Below, piece after piece: positions 9,285-18,807 of a stretch of 33,108 nt of DNA. The position numbers and the translations under genes are program-made. Source of the DNA: SAR324 cluster bacterium (GTDB lineage Bacteria; SAR324; NAC60-12); contig JANQHV010000079.1 in NCBI GenBank assembly GCA_028282505.1, forward strand, positions 1 to 33,108. The letters are read 5' to 3'. The notes beneath the pieces are model-generated. The model had not been told where the DNA came from, did no database searches, and saw nothing but the letters and a program-made list of their open reading frames with translations. Every line of letters begins with the position of its first letter. The stretch's first letter is position 1.

Positions 9285-9725
9285 ATGAAAACAGAGTTCC
9301 GAGTTGTTCCTGATACGAATGTTATAATTGCCGCAGAAAAACCGACGTTTAATAGCCCAAATCGAGAATTTCTACAGCGTTGGAAAAATGAGGAATTCCA
9401 GGTTCTATATTCCCAGGACATGTTGGAAGAATACTTGAATAAATTGGATGACCATCATATAGCTGAAGAACAGATTATTTCATTTTTCTTCTATTTAACA
9501 GAACTTGCTGAAGCCATCGAAATTCTGTACTTTCATCATCCTTCATACAAATACCCCATAGACCCAGACGATATAGCCTTCCTCCTTTGTGCGGACAATG
9601 GCCACGCCACTCACTTGGTCACCTACAACAAAGACCTCCTCGATGTCGATCCTTACCACAAGTTTCGCATTTGCCAAACCCTTCCTTTTCTAAAGGAACT
9701 TCGTACTGAGCTACCGGAACATTGA
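9285..9725 (+). CDS. PIN-domain toxin (VapC-like ribonuclease)
   Basis: Start ATG likely at 9285 rather than 9267; RVVPDTNVIIAA N-terminal Asp motif, PIDPDDIAFLLCADNGHATHLVTYNKDLLDV conserved acidic motifs. Confidence 0.88.
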   Translation: MKTEFRVVPDTNVIIAAEKPTFNSPNREFLQRWKNEEFQVLYSQDMLEEYLNKLDDHHIAEEQIISFFFYLTELAEAIEILYFHHPSYKYPIDPDDIAFLLCADNGHATHLVTYNKDLLDVDPYHKFRICQTLPFLKELRTELPEH

Positions 9726-9760
9726 CTTTCTTTTTTGCAGTCTACGAAACTAAGGCAAAT

Positions 9761-11128
9761 CTAATCGACACACAGTGAATTCAGGCAGGCATATCCGGCA
9801 CAAACACCACCTTCATTTTGATCAGCAGCCTTGGTACGCACCAGATAGCCCACATCCTGATTGAGCAGGATATCGTTTTCCTTAGCGAGGCACACTCCAT
9901 AACAGCCGACTTCACTGATACAAGATGTTTCCTGTGTTTTTCCTTCCACTACTAAGATAGCTTGATGCTCTTGGGCCTCAATCCGCTCCATTAAAATGTA
10001 GGCAGGATATTCCTCTTTGTTCAAAGACTGGAGCAAAGTGACCATCTCTTGATCAAAAAAATTATTGCCCCCTCCTTCTCTTTGAGGTTTGAGGACATAC
10101 TTGTCAGGAAAATGACGAACAATATTCTTGGCAAGATCGGCTTGTCCCTTACTTTCCAGAGTTTCATCCAATTGATACATGCCAACAAAGGTCTCTGCTA
10201 TTTTCTGAACATTTTCTACTTTCACAAATTCCTGTAAAACCCTGGAGTCTGTCAAAACTTGTTGAATTTTTTTCATACCAGCCAACTGCATCGCTACACT
10301 GGGAACACTGATTGAAGACGACGATTCAATCAGTCTTCTTCCTTTCCAGGCATCTTCTGTCTGATAATCAGCAGGACTATAGCCTGCTCTCAAATAAGTT
10401 ACCGCCGCAATTTTTCCCTGAACCATCAAATGTCCTTCTCGGCATACTGCATGGTTGGCCACGTCTTCCAGAGTCATGCGAATCGTAGGAATTCGGTATT
10501 TTTGCCAAAGCAGGTATTCTCCTCCTCGCTGATCAAAGAGATTCTGTTCGCGCGTTTGCACAATCTGCAAAACACAAGATTCCGGATGATCATATTGCCG
10601 AATCACCAAAGCGATGGCATCCACAATTCCTGTTAGAGGATCATTGGCCACCAATTTTTGTCCCAAAGCCTGATGCTCATATAGAAATTGGTGCAACTGG
10701 TTGAGTTGAACCGATAAGTAAGGAAAACTCACGGATATGGTATTATACTCAACCTGCTTTGGTTGCAGCAAACCTGAAGAATTCACAGCCAACATAAAAT
10801 CATTCCTGCCAATCAAGAATTGATAGGGTTGTGTGATTTCCTTTTCAATATAGATCGCTATCAGGTTCTTGACAAACTCATCGGTATGCGCTGTCTGTTC
10901 CAGGTAGTTGATTAAAAAATCTCGATTAGACGCAATTCGCAACATCAACTCATTGAAAATTGGTGTGAGTGTTACCATCTGGTCTAATGTGTCTTTAGAT
11001 AGGGAATACGGAGTTAAAGAAAATGGAGCATGTACTAATTGAAAACCGGCATTGAATTTAATCAAGCCATGCATTAATGCAAAATCGATTGCTTCTTCCA
11101 GTCGATTAGGCGCAACTATTGCTTGCAT
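9761..11128 (-). CDS. Eukaryotic-type glutathione synthetase
   Basis: 455 aa; VLKPQREGGGNNFF, YLRAGYSPADYQTEDAWKGRRLIESS, QLAGMKKIQQ, ILMERIE, DVGYLVRTKAADQNEGGVCAGYA match the eukaryotic GSS family (human: VLKPQREGGGNN, RDGYMPRQY, QLAGTKKVQQ, ILMEKIE, HVGHLLRTKA...GGVAAG), recalled from memory. Confidence 0.9.
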   Translation of the reverse strand: MQAIVAPNRLEEAIDFALMHGLIKFNAGFQLVHAPFSLTPYSLSKDTLDQMVTLTPIFNELMLRIASNRDFLINYLEQTAHTDEFVKNLIAIYIEKEITQPYQFLIGRNDFMLAVNSSGLLQPKQVEYNTISVSFPYLSVQLNQLHQFLYEHQALGQKLVANDPLTGIVDAIALVIRQYDHPESCVLQIVQTREQNLFDQRGGEYLLWQKYRIPTIRMTLEDVANHAVCREGHLMVQGKIAAVTYLRAGYSPADYQTEDAWKGRRLIESSSSISVPSVAMQLAGMKKIQQVLTDSRVLQEFVKVENVQKIAETFVGMYQLDETLESKGQADLAKNIVRHFPDKYVLKPQREGGGNNFFDQEMVTLLQSLNKEEYPAYILMERIEAQEHQAILVVEGKTQETSCISEVGCYGVCLAKENDILLNQDVGYLVRTKAADQNEGGVCAGYACLNSLCVD

Positions 11129-11528
11129 AAAAATCCTTAAAATAATATTTCTTGAGTTTTTAAAAAAAATAACCTATATTGTTTATTTTTCAATTTAGCC
11201 TTTTTTCTAAAAAGGAGCTTAAACGCCTGCCAGATCTCTTCTAAATCAATCTTTCCAAACTTCATCCATTATTTGAGGTTACCAATGTAAGCAATTCTTA
11301 TTATTGATATTTTCGATAATCAAAAAATTGTTTTGTAACATCAAACCGTAAAATCACCCTGTATAATAAGCAAGTGAGTGGATCTGAACACACGAACTCG
11401 TGAAGTCTCAGAATGTCATTACTCATTTTGCAGCACCATCGGCATCTCGTGTTATTTGTGGCGAGAGAGGTAGTTGTTGTCTATGGTATTTTATTATACA
11501 AAATTGATAACTCAATCAATGAGAACCT

Positions 11529-12080
11529 ATGGTACGTATTATTAGATGCGCTTTAGTTTTTAGTATTCTTCTGGGCATAACTAGTTTTACCGCATTGGCT
11601 GAATCCATAAATGAAGCAGCAATGATCAATCCGGTCAACGATACCAGTGAGGTAAAGCCCAAAAAACAAACACGAAAAACCACTATAAACCAATCCATCG
11701 AAGCTGCCATTCAAAAAGCCAGTCGTATGCATAAATTACCCACTGACTTAATCCGTGCCTTGATTCACGTAGAAAGTGGCGGTGGTATCAGAGGAGTTTA
11801 TGCTGTTTCTCACGCAAACGCACAAGGATTGACTCAATTATTACCAAATACCGCCAAGGAAATGGGAGTACGTGATCCTTTTGATATTGAACAAAATGTA
11901 ATTGGTGGCACTGGTTATTTAAAGCGTCAAGTGGAAAAATTTGACAGTTTATTCTTAGGATTGGTTGCCTACAATTGGGGTCCACGCAATACATTAAGAG
12001 CGCTACGGGGTCAAAAGCACATTCCACGCTCTGTGAGACACTATGCCAATCGGATCATCAAAGCATATCTTGAAGCATGA
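11529..12080 (+). CDS. Lytic transglycosylase (SLT domain), secreted
   Basis: Signal-peptide-like N-terminus; LPTDLIRALIHVESGG, AQGLTQLLPNTAKEMGV, NVIGGTGYLK, LGLVAYNWGP motifs. Confidence 0.92.
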   Translation: MVRIIRCALVFSILLGITSFTALAESINEAAMINPVNDTSEVKPKKQTRKTTINQSIEAAIQKASRMHKLPTDLIRALIHVESGGGIRGVYAVSHANAQGLTQLLPNTAKEMGVRDPFDIEQNVIGGTGYLKRQVEKFDSLFLGLVAYNWGPRNTLRALRGQKHIPRSVRHYANRIIKAYLEA

Positions 12081-12091
12081 CCTATTTTCTC

Positions 12092-12123
12092 TGACTCACA
12101 CCTTTTTTCTATTGTGTGAGTCA
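12092..12123 (+). terminator. Putative intrinsic terminator after the transglycosylase
   Basis: TGACTCACAC...GTGTGAGTCA perfect 10-bp stem 12 bp after the stop codon; downstream T-tract is weak (actctcctttt). Confidence 0.5.
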
Positions 12124-12307
12124 ACTCTCCTTTTCATTGTATCTTGCTCCCCTGAAAAACTTTCCTTATCAATCGCTGCTACTCGATTATCTTTCGCAAG
12201 CGGCATAAAATCTGCAAAATCATTTGTGTCTATCGGCTCAGACGTTTACAATAAATAATGTCAATTTTAGCTTTCCACACACTTTTTTATTTTTTGAGCA
12301 CTGTACC

Positions 12308-13786
12308 ATGATCAAATCCTTCAAAATACCACCAATTCTACATTTCTTTATTTGTTTTTTCCTGGTTGGTGTTGTCAATGTCCATGGACAAACACAATCC
12401 AGCATGAAGCAACTACAAAACCAGGCATTAGCTTATCATTATGGAAGAGATGGAAAAACACAAAATTACCAAAAAGCCCTGGAATTGCATGGGCAAGCGG
12501 CAAATCAAGGGTATGCCCCCGCACAGTTTTCATTAGGAATCATGTACTATCATGGCCGTGGTGTTGCCCAGGATTATAACATTGCTTTTCGCTGGTTCCA
12601 AAAATCCGCACAGCAAAAATACCAGGAAGCTCAGTATTATACAGGGTTTATGCACTATTATGGCAAAGGTGCTGCCCAGGATTATGCAAAAGCTGTAGAG
12701 TGGTTTTATGGTGCAGCAGAACAAAATCATGCTCCCGCACAATATTATCTGGGTTTTATGTATTACTATGGCCGTGGCGTCACACAAAATCATGCCACTG
12801 CCTTCAAATGGTTTGAAAAATCATCAAAGCAGAATCATGCTCAGGCACAATATTATGTGGGTCTGATGTATGAACAAGGAAAACATGTTACGAAAAATGA
12901 AGAAAACGCAATGGAATGGTATCAAAAAGCAATTGCAAAAGGGGATTTAAACGCAAAACGTCGCATGGTCATTCTTCAAAAACAAATGGCAAAACAAAAA
13001 AAGAAGCTCCGACAACCAGATTCTGAAAAAACACCCCCTCCAATTGCCAAAACTCCTGTGAAAAAAACTCAGCAATCTGACAAAGTTCAAAAATCTTCTA
13101 AAACAACTAACAATGCTTCGGTATCTTCTCTTCCGTCTTCCTCAACGGAATCTGTGTCAGCTTCTGTTTTTGTCTGTGAGAAGATGCCAGTACCAATTGA
13201 AAAAAACGAAAAAGAAAATAAGGCGCTACCCAAAGGACAGTGCGACGATCCCAAATCTGCACACAGCTATGTTCATTGTGATTTTAAAGAAGCTGATTTA
13301 TCAGGACGGGATTTGCATGCTTCTTCTTTTAGAGGAGTGAACTTAACAAATGCGAATTTAGAAAACAGCAATTTGCAAGGGGCTGATTTTCAACATGCTT
13401 GGCTCAGTCAAGCTAACTTGAAAAACACACAATTGATCCAGACCAATTTAGCCCATGCTGATTTGAGAGGCGCGAACCTGGAAAATGCCATCGCATGTGA
13501 AGCCAATCTTGATGGTGCATCGCTCAATGGGGCTTTCTTGCATCAAGTGGACTTGTATGGAGCCAGTTTAATCAAAACAAATTTCAGTGGTGCGTTTCTT
13601 GTCCATGCCAACCTGAATCGTTCTCATTTGATTTCTACGTTGTTGCTCCAATCCCGCATCCGAGGCATTCAACTCAAAGAAGCATCCTTGGAAAACGCAA
13701 ACTTCAATGGGGCTATTGGTATTCCAAAATGGTTGCTCGCCCATCTAAACTCAGATGGCGAGCTGTTGCATGCTAAGCTCAAATAA
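12308..13786 (+). CDS. Secreted Sel1-repeat/pentapeptide-repeat fusion protein
   Basis: Start likely ATG at 12308 (MIKSFKIPP..., signal peptide) rather than 12224. About five Sel1 units (e.g. APAQYYLGFMYYYGRGVTQNHATAFKWFEKSS), a K/P/S-rich linker, then pentapeptide repeats (ADLSGRDLHASSFRGVNLTNANLENSNLQGADF). Confidence 0.9.
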   Translation: MIKSFKIPPILHFFICFFLVGVVNVHGQTQSSMKQLQNQALAYHYGRDGKTQNYQKALELHGQAANQGYAPAQFSLGIMYYHGRGVAQDYNIAFRWFQKSAQQKYQEAQYYTGFMHYYGKGAAQDYAKAVEWFYGAAEQNHAPAQYYLGFMYYYGRGVTQNHATAFKWFEKSSKQNHAQAQYYVGLMYEQGKHVTKNEENAMEWYQKAIAKGDLNAKRRMVILQKQMAKQKKKLRQPDSEKTPPPIAKTPVKKTQQSDKVQKSSKTTNNASVSSLPSSSTESVSASVFVCEKMPVPIEKNEKENKALPKGQCDDPKSAHSYVHCDFKEADLSGRDLHASSFRGVNLTNANLENSNLQGADFQHAWLSQANLKNTQLIQTNLAHADLRGANLENAIACEANLDGASLNGAFLHQVDLYGASLIKTNFSGAFLVHANLNRSHLISTLLLQSRIRGIQLKEASLENANFNGAIGIPKWLLAHLNSDGELLHAKLK

Positions 13787-13787
13787 A

Positions 13788-14852
13788 CTATTTAGGAATG
13801 GTACCAACCACACCTTCGACGAAATAACTCATACTGAGCATTTCTTTATCAGTTAATTTTTGCCCTTCTTTCGCAGCCAGAGTTCCATCTTGTTTTTTGA
13901 TAGGACCTTCAAAGACTGTGAATGTTCCTTGAATCATTTCCTCTTTTTTCTTCAGCACCATGTCTTGTACTGATTGAGGAACCATATCTCCAAAAGGAGA
14001 CAGGTCAATCACACCTGTTTCAATACCCCACCAATCTTCACCAGGTTTCCATGTGCCATCTCGCACTTGCTTATAGACGTGCTCATAGTATACTGCCCAG
14101 TGGTAAATATTGGCTGTCAAGTGTGCCTTTTTCCCATAAATTGACATATCAGAGTCATTTCCAATCGAGTACAACCCTCGTTTTTCAGCAGCCTGTGTTG
14201 CTGCGGCAGAGTCGGTGGTAATGGTGACAATGTCAGCACCACTATCCATCAGACTATTGGCTGCTGCTCCTTCTTTAGCAGGATCAAACCACGAATTGAC
14301 CCAAATCACCTTAATCTCAGCTTTGGGATTGACAGCACGGGCTCCCAGGGTGATGGCATTGATGTGACGCAAAATTTCAGGAATCGGGTGAGATCCAATC
14401 ACACCAATGGTATTGGTTTTCGTCATTGCTCCTGCAACCATTCCCACTAAATATCGTGCCTGATACATCCGGGCAAAATAATTCCCCATATTCTCAGATT
14501 TTTTGAAGCCTGTGGCGTGCATGAAAACAGTATCAGGAAATTGTTTGGCCACTTTGAGCGTTGGGTCCATATACCCAAAACTGGTCGTGAAGATTAAATT
14601 ATAACCTTTTCGCGCCAAATTACGAATAGATCGTTCAGCATCAGATTCAGGAACACTCTCTATGTATCTGGTGTCAACTCCCATTTTTTCAAGATGCCTT
14701 CTCCCCAGGTCATGAGCATAGGTCCAACCACCATCACCAACTGGACCGACGTAGATAAACCCTACTTTCACTTCTTTTGCCCAGCTAACACTACTCAAAC
14801 AGAAGCACATCAACAAAGCTATCAAAAACCATTTCAATTTGATCGATTTCAT
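13788..14852 (-). CDS. BMP-family ABC transporter substrate-binding protein (purine/nucleoside type)
   Basis: Start likely at the internal Met MKSIKLKWFLIALLMCFCLSSVSWA; KVGFIYVGPVGDGGWTYAHDLGR and GIETGVIDLSPFGDMVP typical of BMP proteins. Confidence 0.88.
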   Translation of the reverse strand: MKSIKLKWFLIALLMCFCLSSVSWAKEVKVGFIYVGPVGDGGWTYAHDLGRRHLEKMGVDTRYIESVPESDAERSIRNLARKGYNLIFTTSFGYMDPTLKVAKQFPDTVFMHATGFKKSENMGNYFARMYQARYLVGMVAGAMTKTNTIGVIGSHPIPEILRHINAITLGARAVNPKAEIKVIWVNSWFDPAKEGAAANSLMDSGADIVTITTDSAAATQAAEKRGLYSIGNDSDMSIYGKKAHLTANIYHWAVYYEHVYKQVRDGTWKPGEDWWGIETGVIDLSPFGDMVPQSVQDMVLKKKEEMIQGTFTVFEGPIKKQDGTLAAKEGQKLTDKEMLSMSYFVEGVVGTIPK

Positions 14853-14884
14853 TACTTTTTCCTTTCCAAATAATCCAGATGTAT

Positions 14885-15212
14885 TGCCACAGAGCCTCAG
14901 AGCCACAGAGAAGAGTCTTCATGGTTCTGTGGCTGGATAGTGACTAATTTTCTTCAAATAGTTTAAAAAATCCTGAAAATCAAGCGGGCCACTTAGGCTC
15001 CCAAAACTTTTAGAAATTCTGAAATCACCACAATGAGAGAAGATTGTCAATCCGAAGTTACTTTTTTGACCAAACTTGATGATTGACTTCTGACAGTCTA
15101 GCTGTCCAGGTAAATTTTGCCCAAAGACATCTTTTTGGCTGATGGCCACAAAGCCGAAAGGAAAGATCTTTTTATGTTGTTGTAGTTTCTTTTCCTCTGT
15201 GTCTCTGTGGCA
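14885..15212. repeat. ~328-bp MITE/REP-like element with terminal inverted repeats
   Basis: Left end TGCCACAGAGCCTCAGAG and right end (reverse complement) TGCCACAGAGACACAGAG match at 16 of 18 bases, the first 10 perfectly. Confidence 0.55.
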
Positions 15213-15256
15213 TTTTTACGTTCTTTCTATGTTAAGTTAGGACAAGTAAAGATAAG

Positions 15257-16204
15257 TCAATGCTTTTCTCCTCGAAAAAAGGCCAATCCCAGAGCAGCAG
15301 GCATCACGGACAAACCACGTTTATTGTTGCGAATGGTCACAATAGTCAACACAGCGATTGTCAAAATATAGGGAAACATTTCCAGAAAATAAGAAGGAAT
15401 GGCAATCCCCATTGCCTGAATTCGCAACTGAAGCGCAATGGCAGCACCAAACAAATAAGCCCCCAACAGCGCTTTGACAGGATGCCAAAAAGCAAAGATG
15501 ACCAATGCGACGGCAATCCATCCCCGACCCGCAGTCAAGTTATCCACCCAAAATGATGTGAGAACAAGAGGAAAATAAGCCCCTCCTATACCAATCAACA
15601 TCCCTCCAACAATCACGCATCCATAGCGATAGCGAAAAACAGAAAGTCCCAGGGCATCACAAACTTCTGGTGCTTCTCCCATAGAGCGAATATTGAGCCC
15701 AAGAGTCGTTTTAAACAGAATGAACCAGATTAAGGCAACACACAAATAGGAGAAATACACCATCATATCTTGATTAAAAAAGATGGTTCCAATTGCAGGA
15801 ATGGCCGATAACAAAGGAATTGGCAGGTTATTCAATGATTCTACGGTTTTACCAATCAATGAATCTCCCAATAACCCACTCAGTCCACTGCCAAACATGG
15901 CTAATGCCAAACCGGAAGCAATTTGATTGGCCCTCAAAGAAATGCAGACAATCGCATGGATGGTTGTTACCAAACCAGCAGCCAAAGCGGCACACATCAC
16001 CGCAACCACTTTAGAGTCTAAATGCAAATCAACAACAAACGCAGTCAATGCACCTACCAGCATCAACCCTTCCATGCCAAGATTGATCACACCTCCTCTC
16101 TCACTGATCACGCCACCCAGCGTACCGAAAAGCAAAGGTGTTCCCATCTTAATTGCGGCAACCATTATTAAAACGATCCATTCCATTCCAAACGTTTCCA
16201 TCAA
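15257..16204 (-). CDS. ABC transporter permease (BMP/nucleoside family, second permease)
   Basis: 315 aa hydrophobic; FGTLGGVISERGGVINLGMEGLMLVGA and NPxLG/RSMGEAPEVCDALGLSVFRYRY motif typical of the branched-type sugar/nucleoside permease family. Confidence 0.88.
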   Translation of the reverse strand: MMETFGMEWIVLIMVAAIKMGTPLLFGTLGGVISERGGVINLGMEGLMLVGALTAFVVDLHLDSKVVAVMCAALAAGLVTTIHAIVCISLRANQIASGLALAMFGSGLSGLLGDSLIGKTVESLNNLPIPLLSAIPAIGTIFFNQDMMVYFSYLCVALIWFILFKTTLGLNIRSMGEAPEVCDALGLSVFRYRYGCVIVGGMLIGIGGAYFPLVLTSFWVDNLTAGRGWIAVALVIFAFWHPVKALLGAYLFGAAIALQLRIQAMGIAIPSYFLEMFPYILTIAVLTIVTIRNNKRGLSVMPAALGLAFFRGEKH

Positions 16205-17271
16205 GCCACCACCTTTTTGACCTTGATTTTATACTCTGTAAATATCTCAGAGCCCAGTACCGAAAAGAGGATAATGCCTTGAAACAGATAAACCATAGCA
16301 ATAGGCAGGCTAAACTCCAACTGCATCAATTCCCCACTGACAAAAACAACAGCAAGAAAAAATGCTGTGAAAATAATAGCAATTGGGTGATTGCGAGCCA
16401 ACCAGGCCACAATGATGCCTGTGTATCCATAATTGATAGAAAAATTTTGCTTCAGGCGATAATGAACTCCAGCCACTTCCGTCATGCCGGCAATACCGGC
16501 CAATGCTCCGCTAATCATGACAACGGCCAGAGTGATCCATTTGATATTAAAACCAGAGTACTGGGCCGCATAAATATTATCGCCAATCACTTTGACTTTG
16601 AACCCAACTTCTGTTTTTTCCAAAATGAAATATACCAGGAGAATGATCACCAGACCAATGACTAAACCAACATGAATCGAAGTATTACCAAAAGCAGGGA
16701 GCTGGGCAGACTCAGGAAACTCACGGGTGACAGGGAAATTGTTACTGCCGGGATCTCGCCAGGGGCCATACAGTAGATAATCCACCCAACTGATGGCAAC
16801 ATAGTTTAACAATAAAGTCGTAATGATTTCATTCACCCCAAACTGAGCCTTTAAAAAACCAGGAATAAAAGCCCATAGAGATCCACTGAGCATGGCAAAA
16901 AGGATCATGATAGGGATCATCACCCAGATAGATAAGGCACTTCCCCAGTTCAACGCAACCCATGTCGCTGCAACTGCCCCCAAATACAGCTGCCCCTCCG
17001 CTCCAATATTCCAAAGCCTCATCTGTGCTGCCAGGGCGACGGCAATACCTGTCAGGAGGAATGGGATAATTTTAACCAGCAAATCTTGCCATCCCCAATA
17101 ATCCATAAAAATTTGATCGATCACCAGACCATAAGCTTGCAAAGGGTTGACTCCTACAGCAAACAAAAAAAATCCGCCGATCAAGATAGCCACACCAATG
17201 GCAATCAAAGACACAATAATTCTAGTGACAGGAGAGGAATGAAGACGTTTTTCCAAAGTAAAATAAATCAT
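16201..17271 (-). CDS. ABC transporter permease (BMP/nucleoside family, first permease)
   Basis: 356 aa hydrophobic; LWNIGAEGQLYLGAVAATWVAL, FGVNEIITTLLLNYVAI, ALAGIAGMTEVAGVHYRL; 4-bp overlaps with both neighbours. Confidence 0.88.
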   Translation of the reverse strand: MIYFTLEKRLHSSPVTRIIVSLIAIGVAILIGGFFLFAVGVNPLQAYGLVIDQIFMDYWGWQDLLVKIIPFLLTGIAVALAAQMRLWNIGAEGQLYLGAVAATWVALNWGSALSIWVMIPIMILFAMLSGSLWAFIPGFLKAQFGVNEIITTLLLNYVAISWVDYLLYGPWRDPGSNNFPVTREFPESAQLPAFGNTSIHVGLVIGLVIILLVYFILEKTEVGFKVKVIGDNIYAAQYSGFNIKWITLAVVMISGALAGIAGMTEVAGVHYRLKQNFSINYGYTGIIVAWLARNHPIAIIFTAFFLAVVFVSGELMQLEFSLPIAMVYLFQGIILFSVLGSEIFTEYKIKVKKVVA

Positions 17272-18800
17272 GATACCGCAACTCCTGTCATCATTAATCC
17301 AATTTGCTCGATATTGGCTTCTTCTTTGGGCATGTGTCCTACCATTTTCCCATCACAGATGACATAAATATGATCACTCATGAGGAAAAGCTCGTCCAAG
17401 TCTTCTGTAATCAGTAAGACAGCCAATCCTTCTGATTTGGCCTGCAAAATTACCTTTTGAATGAATGCAGTGGCATGGACATCCAGCCCACGAATGGGTT
17501 GAGAGGCAATTAAAAATTTGAGTGCTCGTGAACTTTCACGTGCTAAAATGGTTTTTTGAATATTTCCTCCTGATAAGACACCTGCTTGTATCTTTTCAGA
17601 TGCCGCTCGAATGTCAAATTCCTGCATTTTGATACGAGCGTACTGGTTCATTTTGTTGATATTCAAAAATTGTTGACCATAAAATTGAGGATTTTTATGA
17701 TCACGCAGTAAAAAGTTATGAGAGATGGAAAGGCTGCCAGCAATACCATATCTTTTTCGATCTTCTGGAATGTACCCCAATCCCCGTGCAATCATATCAG
17801 ACACTGTAGGCGCCTTGAGCTTTTCCCCCCAGTAGGTATAAGTGCCACTTACCATTGGACGTATACCACTCAAAACTTCTGCCAACTGTGCCTGTCCATT
17901 GCCTGAAACACCTGCCAAACCAACAATTTGGCCTGCTCGAACCTCTAAATCGACCTCACTCAATACCTGATATCCACGATCATCATTGGCACAAATTTTT
18001 TCCACTTGAAGGACAACTTCTTGCGTTCGATGAACAATAGGGGAGGAGACCAGTAATTCCTTAATCTCTTCATTGCCCATCATGATTTTGGCCAACTCTT
18101 GCGCATCCGTTTTTTCTTTTACAAATGTTCCCAATACTTTTCCCCGACCCAGAACCGTGATCCTGTCTGACAATGACATCACTTCCTTCATTTTATGGGA
18201 AATGAAAATGATGGAATGATCCTTTTGAATCATGTTTTCGATAATTTGATAAAGGGCTTCCGATTCCTGGGGAGTCAAAACAGCTGTCGGTTCATCTAAG
18301 ATTAAGATTTTTGCCCCTCTATACAACACTTTCAAAATTTCGACACGCTGTTGTTCACCCACAGACAATTCCTGTATCTTTTTCTGGGGATCAACTGTCA
18401 ATCCGTATTTTTCCCCAAGCCTCCGAATTTCTTCATTGACACGACGAAAATCCAGTTTGAATCGCTGAGGGGTTCCCAAGATGATATTTTCAGTCACCGT
18501 ATGGTTGCGAATGAGCATGAAATGCTGGTGCACCATACCAATTCCATGTTTAATGGATTGTCGTGGATTGGTGAAATGAACTTTTTTACCAAAAACTAAA
18601 ATTTCTCCTTGTTCGGGTGGGTACAACCCTGCAATGACATTCATTAAGGTCGATTTACCAGCTCCATTTTCTCCAAGAATCGTATGAATTTCTCCCTGCT
18701 TGAGCGTAAAGTCAACATGATCGTTGGCAATAATGCCAGGGAATGCTTTGGTAATTCCACGAAGTTCCAGAACAAAAGGCTGGTGGGGGGGAGTCTGCAT
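17268..18800 (-). CDS. ABC transporter ATP-binding protein, duplicated nucleotide-binding domains (nucleoside type)
   Basis: 510 aa; Walker A GENGAGKSTLMN, signature LSVGEQQRVEILK, Walker B ILILDEPTAVLTPQE, second domain VSGNGQAQLAEVLSG and LSGGNIQKTILARE. Confidence 0.93.
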   Translation of the reverse strand: MQTPPHQPFVLELRGITKAFPGIIANDHVDFTLKQGEIHTILGENGAGKSTLMNVIAGLYPPEQGEILVFGKKVHFTNPRQSIKHGIGMVHQHFMLIRNHTVTENIILGTPQRFKLDFRRVNEEIRRLGEKYGLTVDPQKKIQELSVGEQQRVEILKVLYRGAKILILDEPTAVLTPQESEALYQIIENMIQKDHSIIFISHKMKEVMSLSDRITVLGRGKVLGTFVKEKTDAQELAKIMMGNEEIKELLVSSPIVHRTQEVVLQVEKICANDDRGYQVLSEVDLEVRAGQIVGLAGVSGNGQAQLAEVLSGIRPMVSGTYTYWGEKLKAPTVSDMIARGLGYIPEDRKRYGIAGSLSISHNFLLRDHKNPQFYGQQFLNINKMNQYARIKMQEFDIRAASEKIQAGVLSGGNIQKTILARESSRALKFLIASQPIRGLDVHATAFIQKVILQAKSEGLAVLLITEDLDELFLMSDHIYVICDGKMVGHMPKEEANIEQIGLMMTGVAVS

Positions 18801-18807
18801 AAAATAT

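Noticed and set aside
13922-14221. Plus-strand 99-aa ORF opposite the BMP gene
   Set aside because: Shadow ORF of the substrate-binding protein gene.
15260-15556. Plus-strand 98-aa ORF opposite the permease, and similar antisense ORFs through the ABC/Xdh genes
   Set aside because: Fully antisense to confident CDSs; no motif support.
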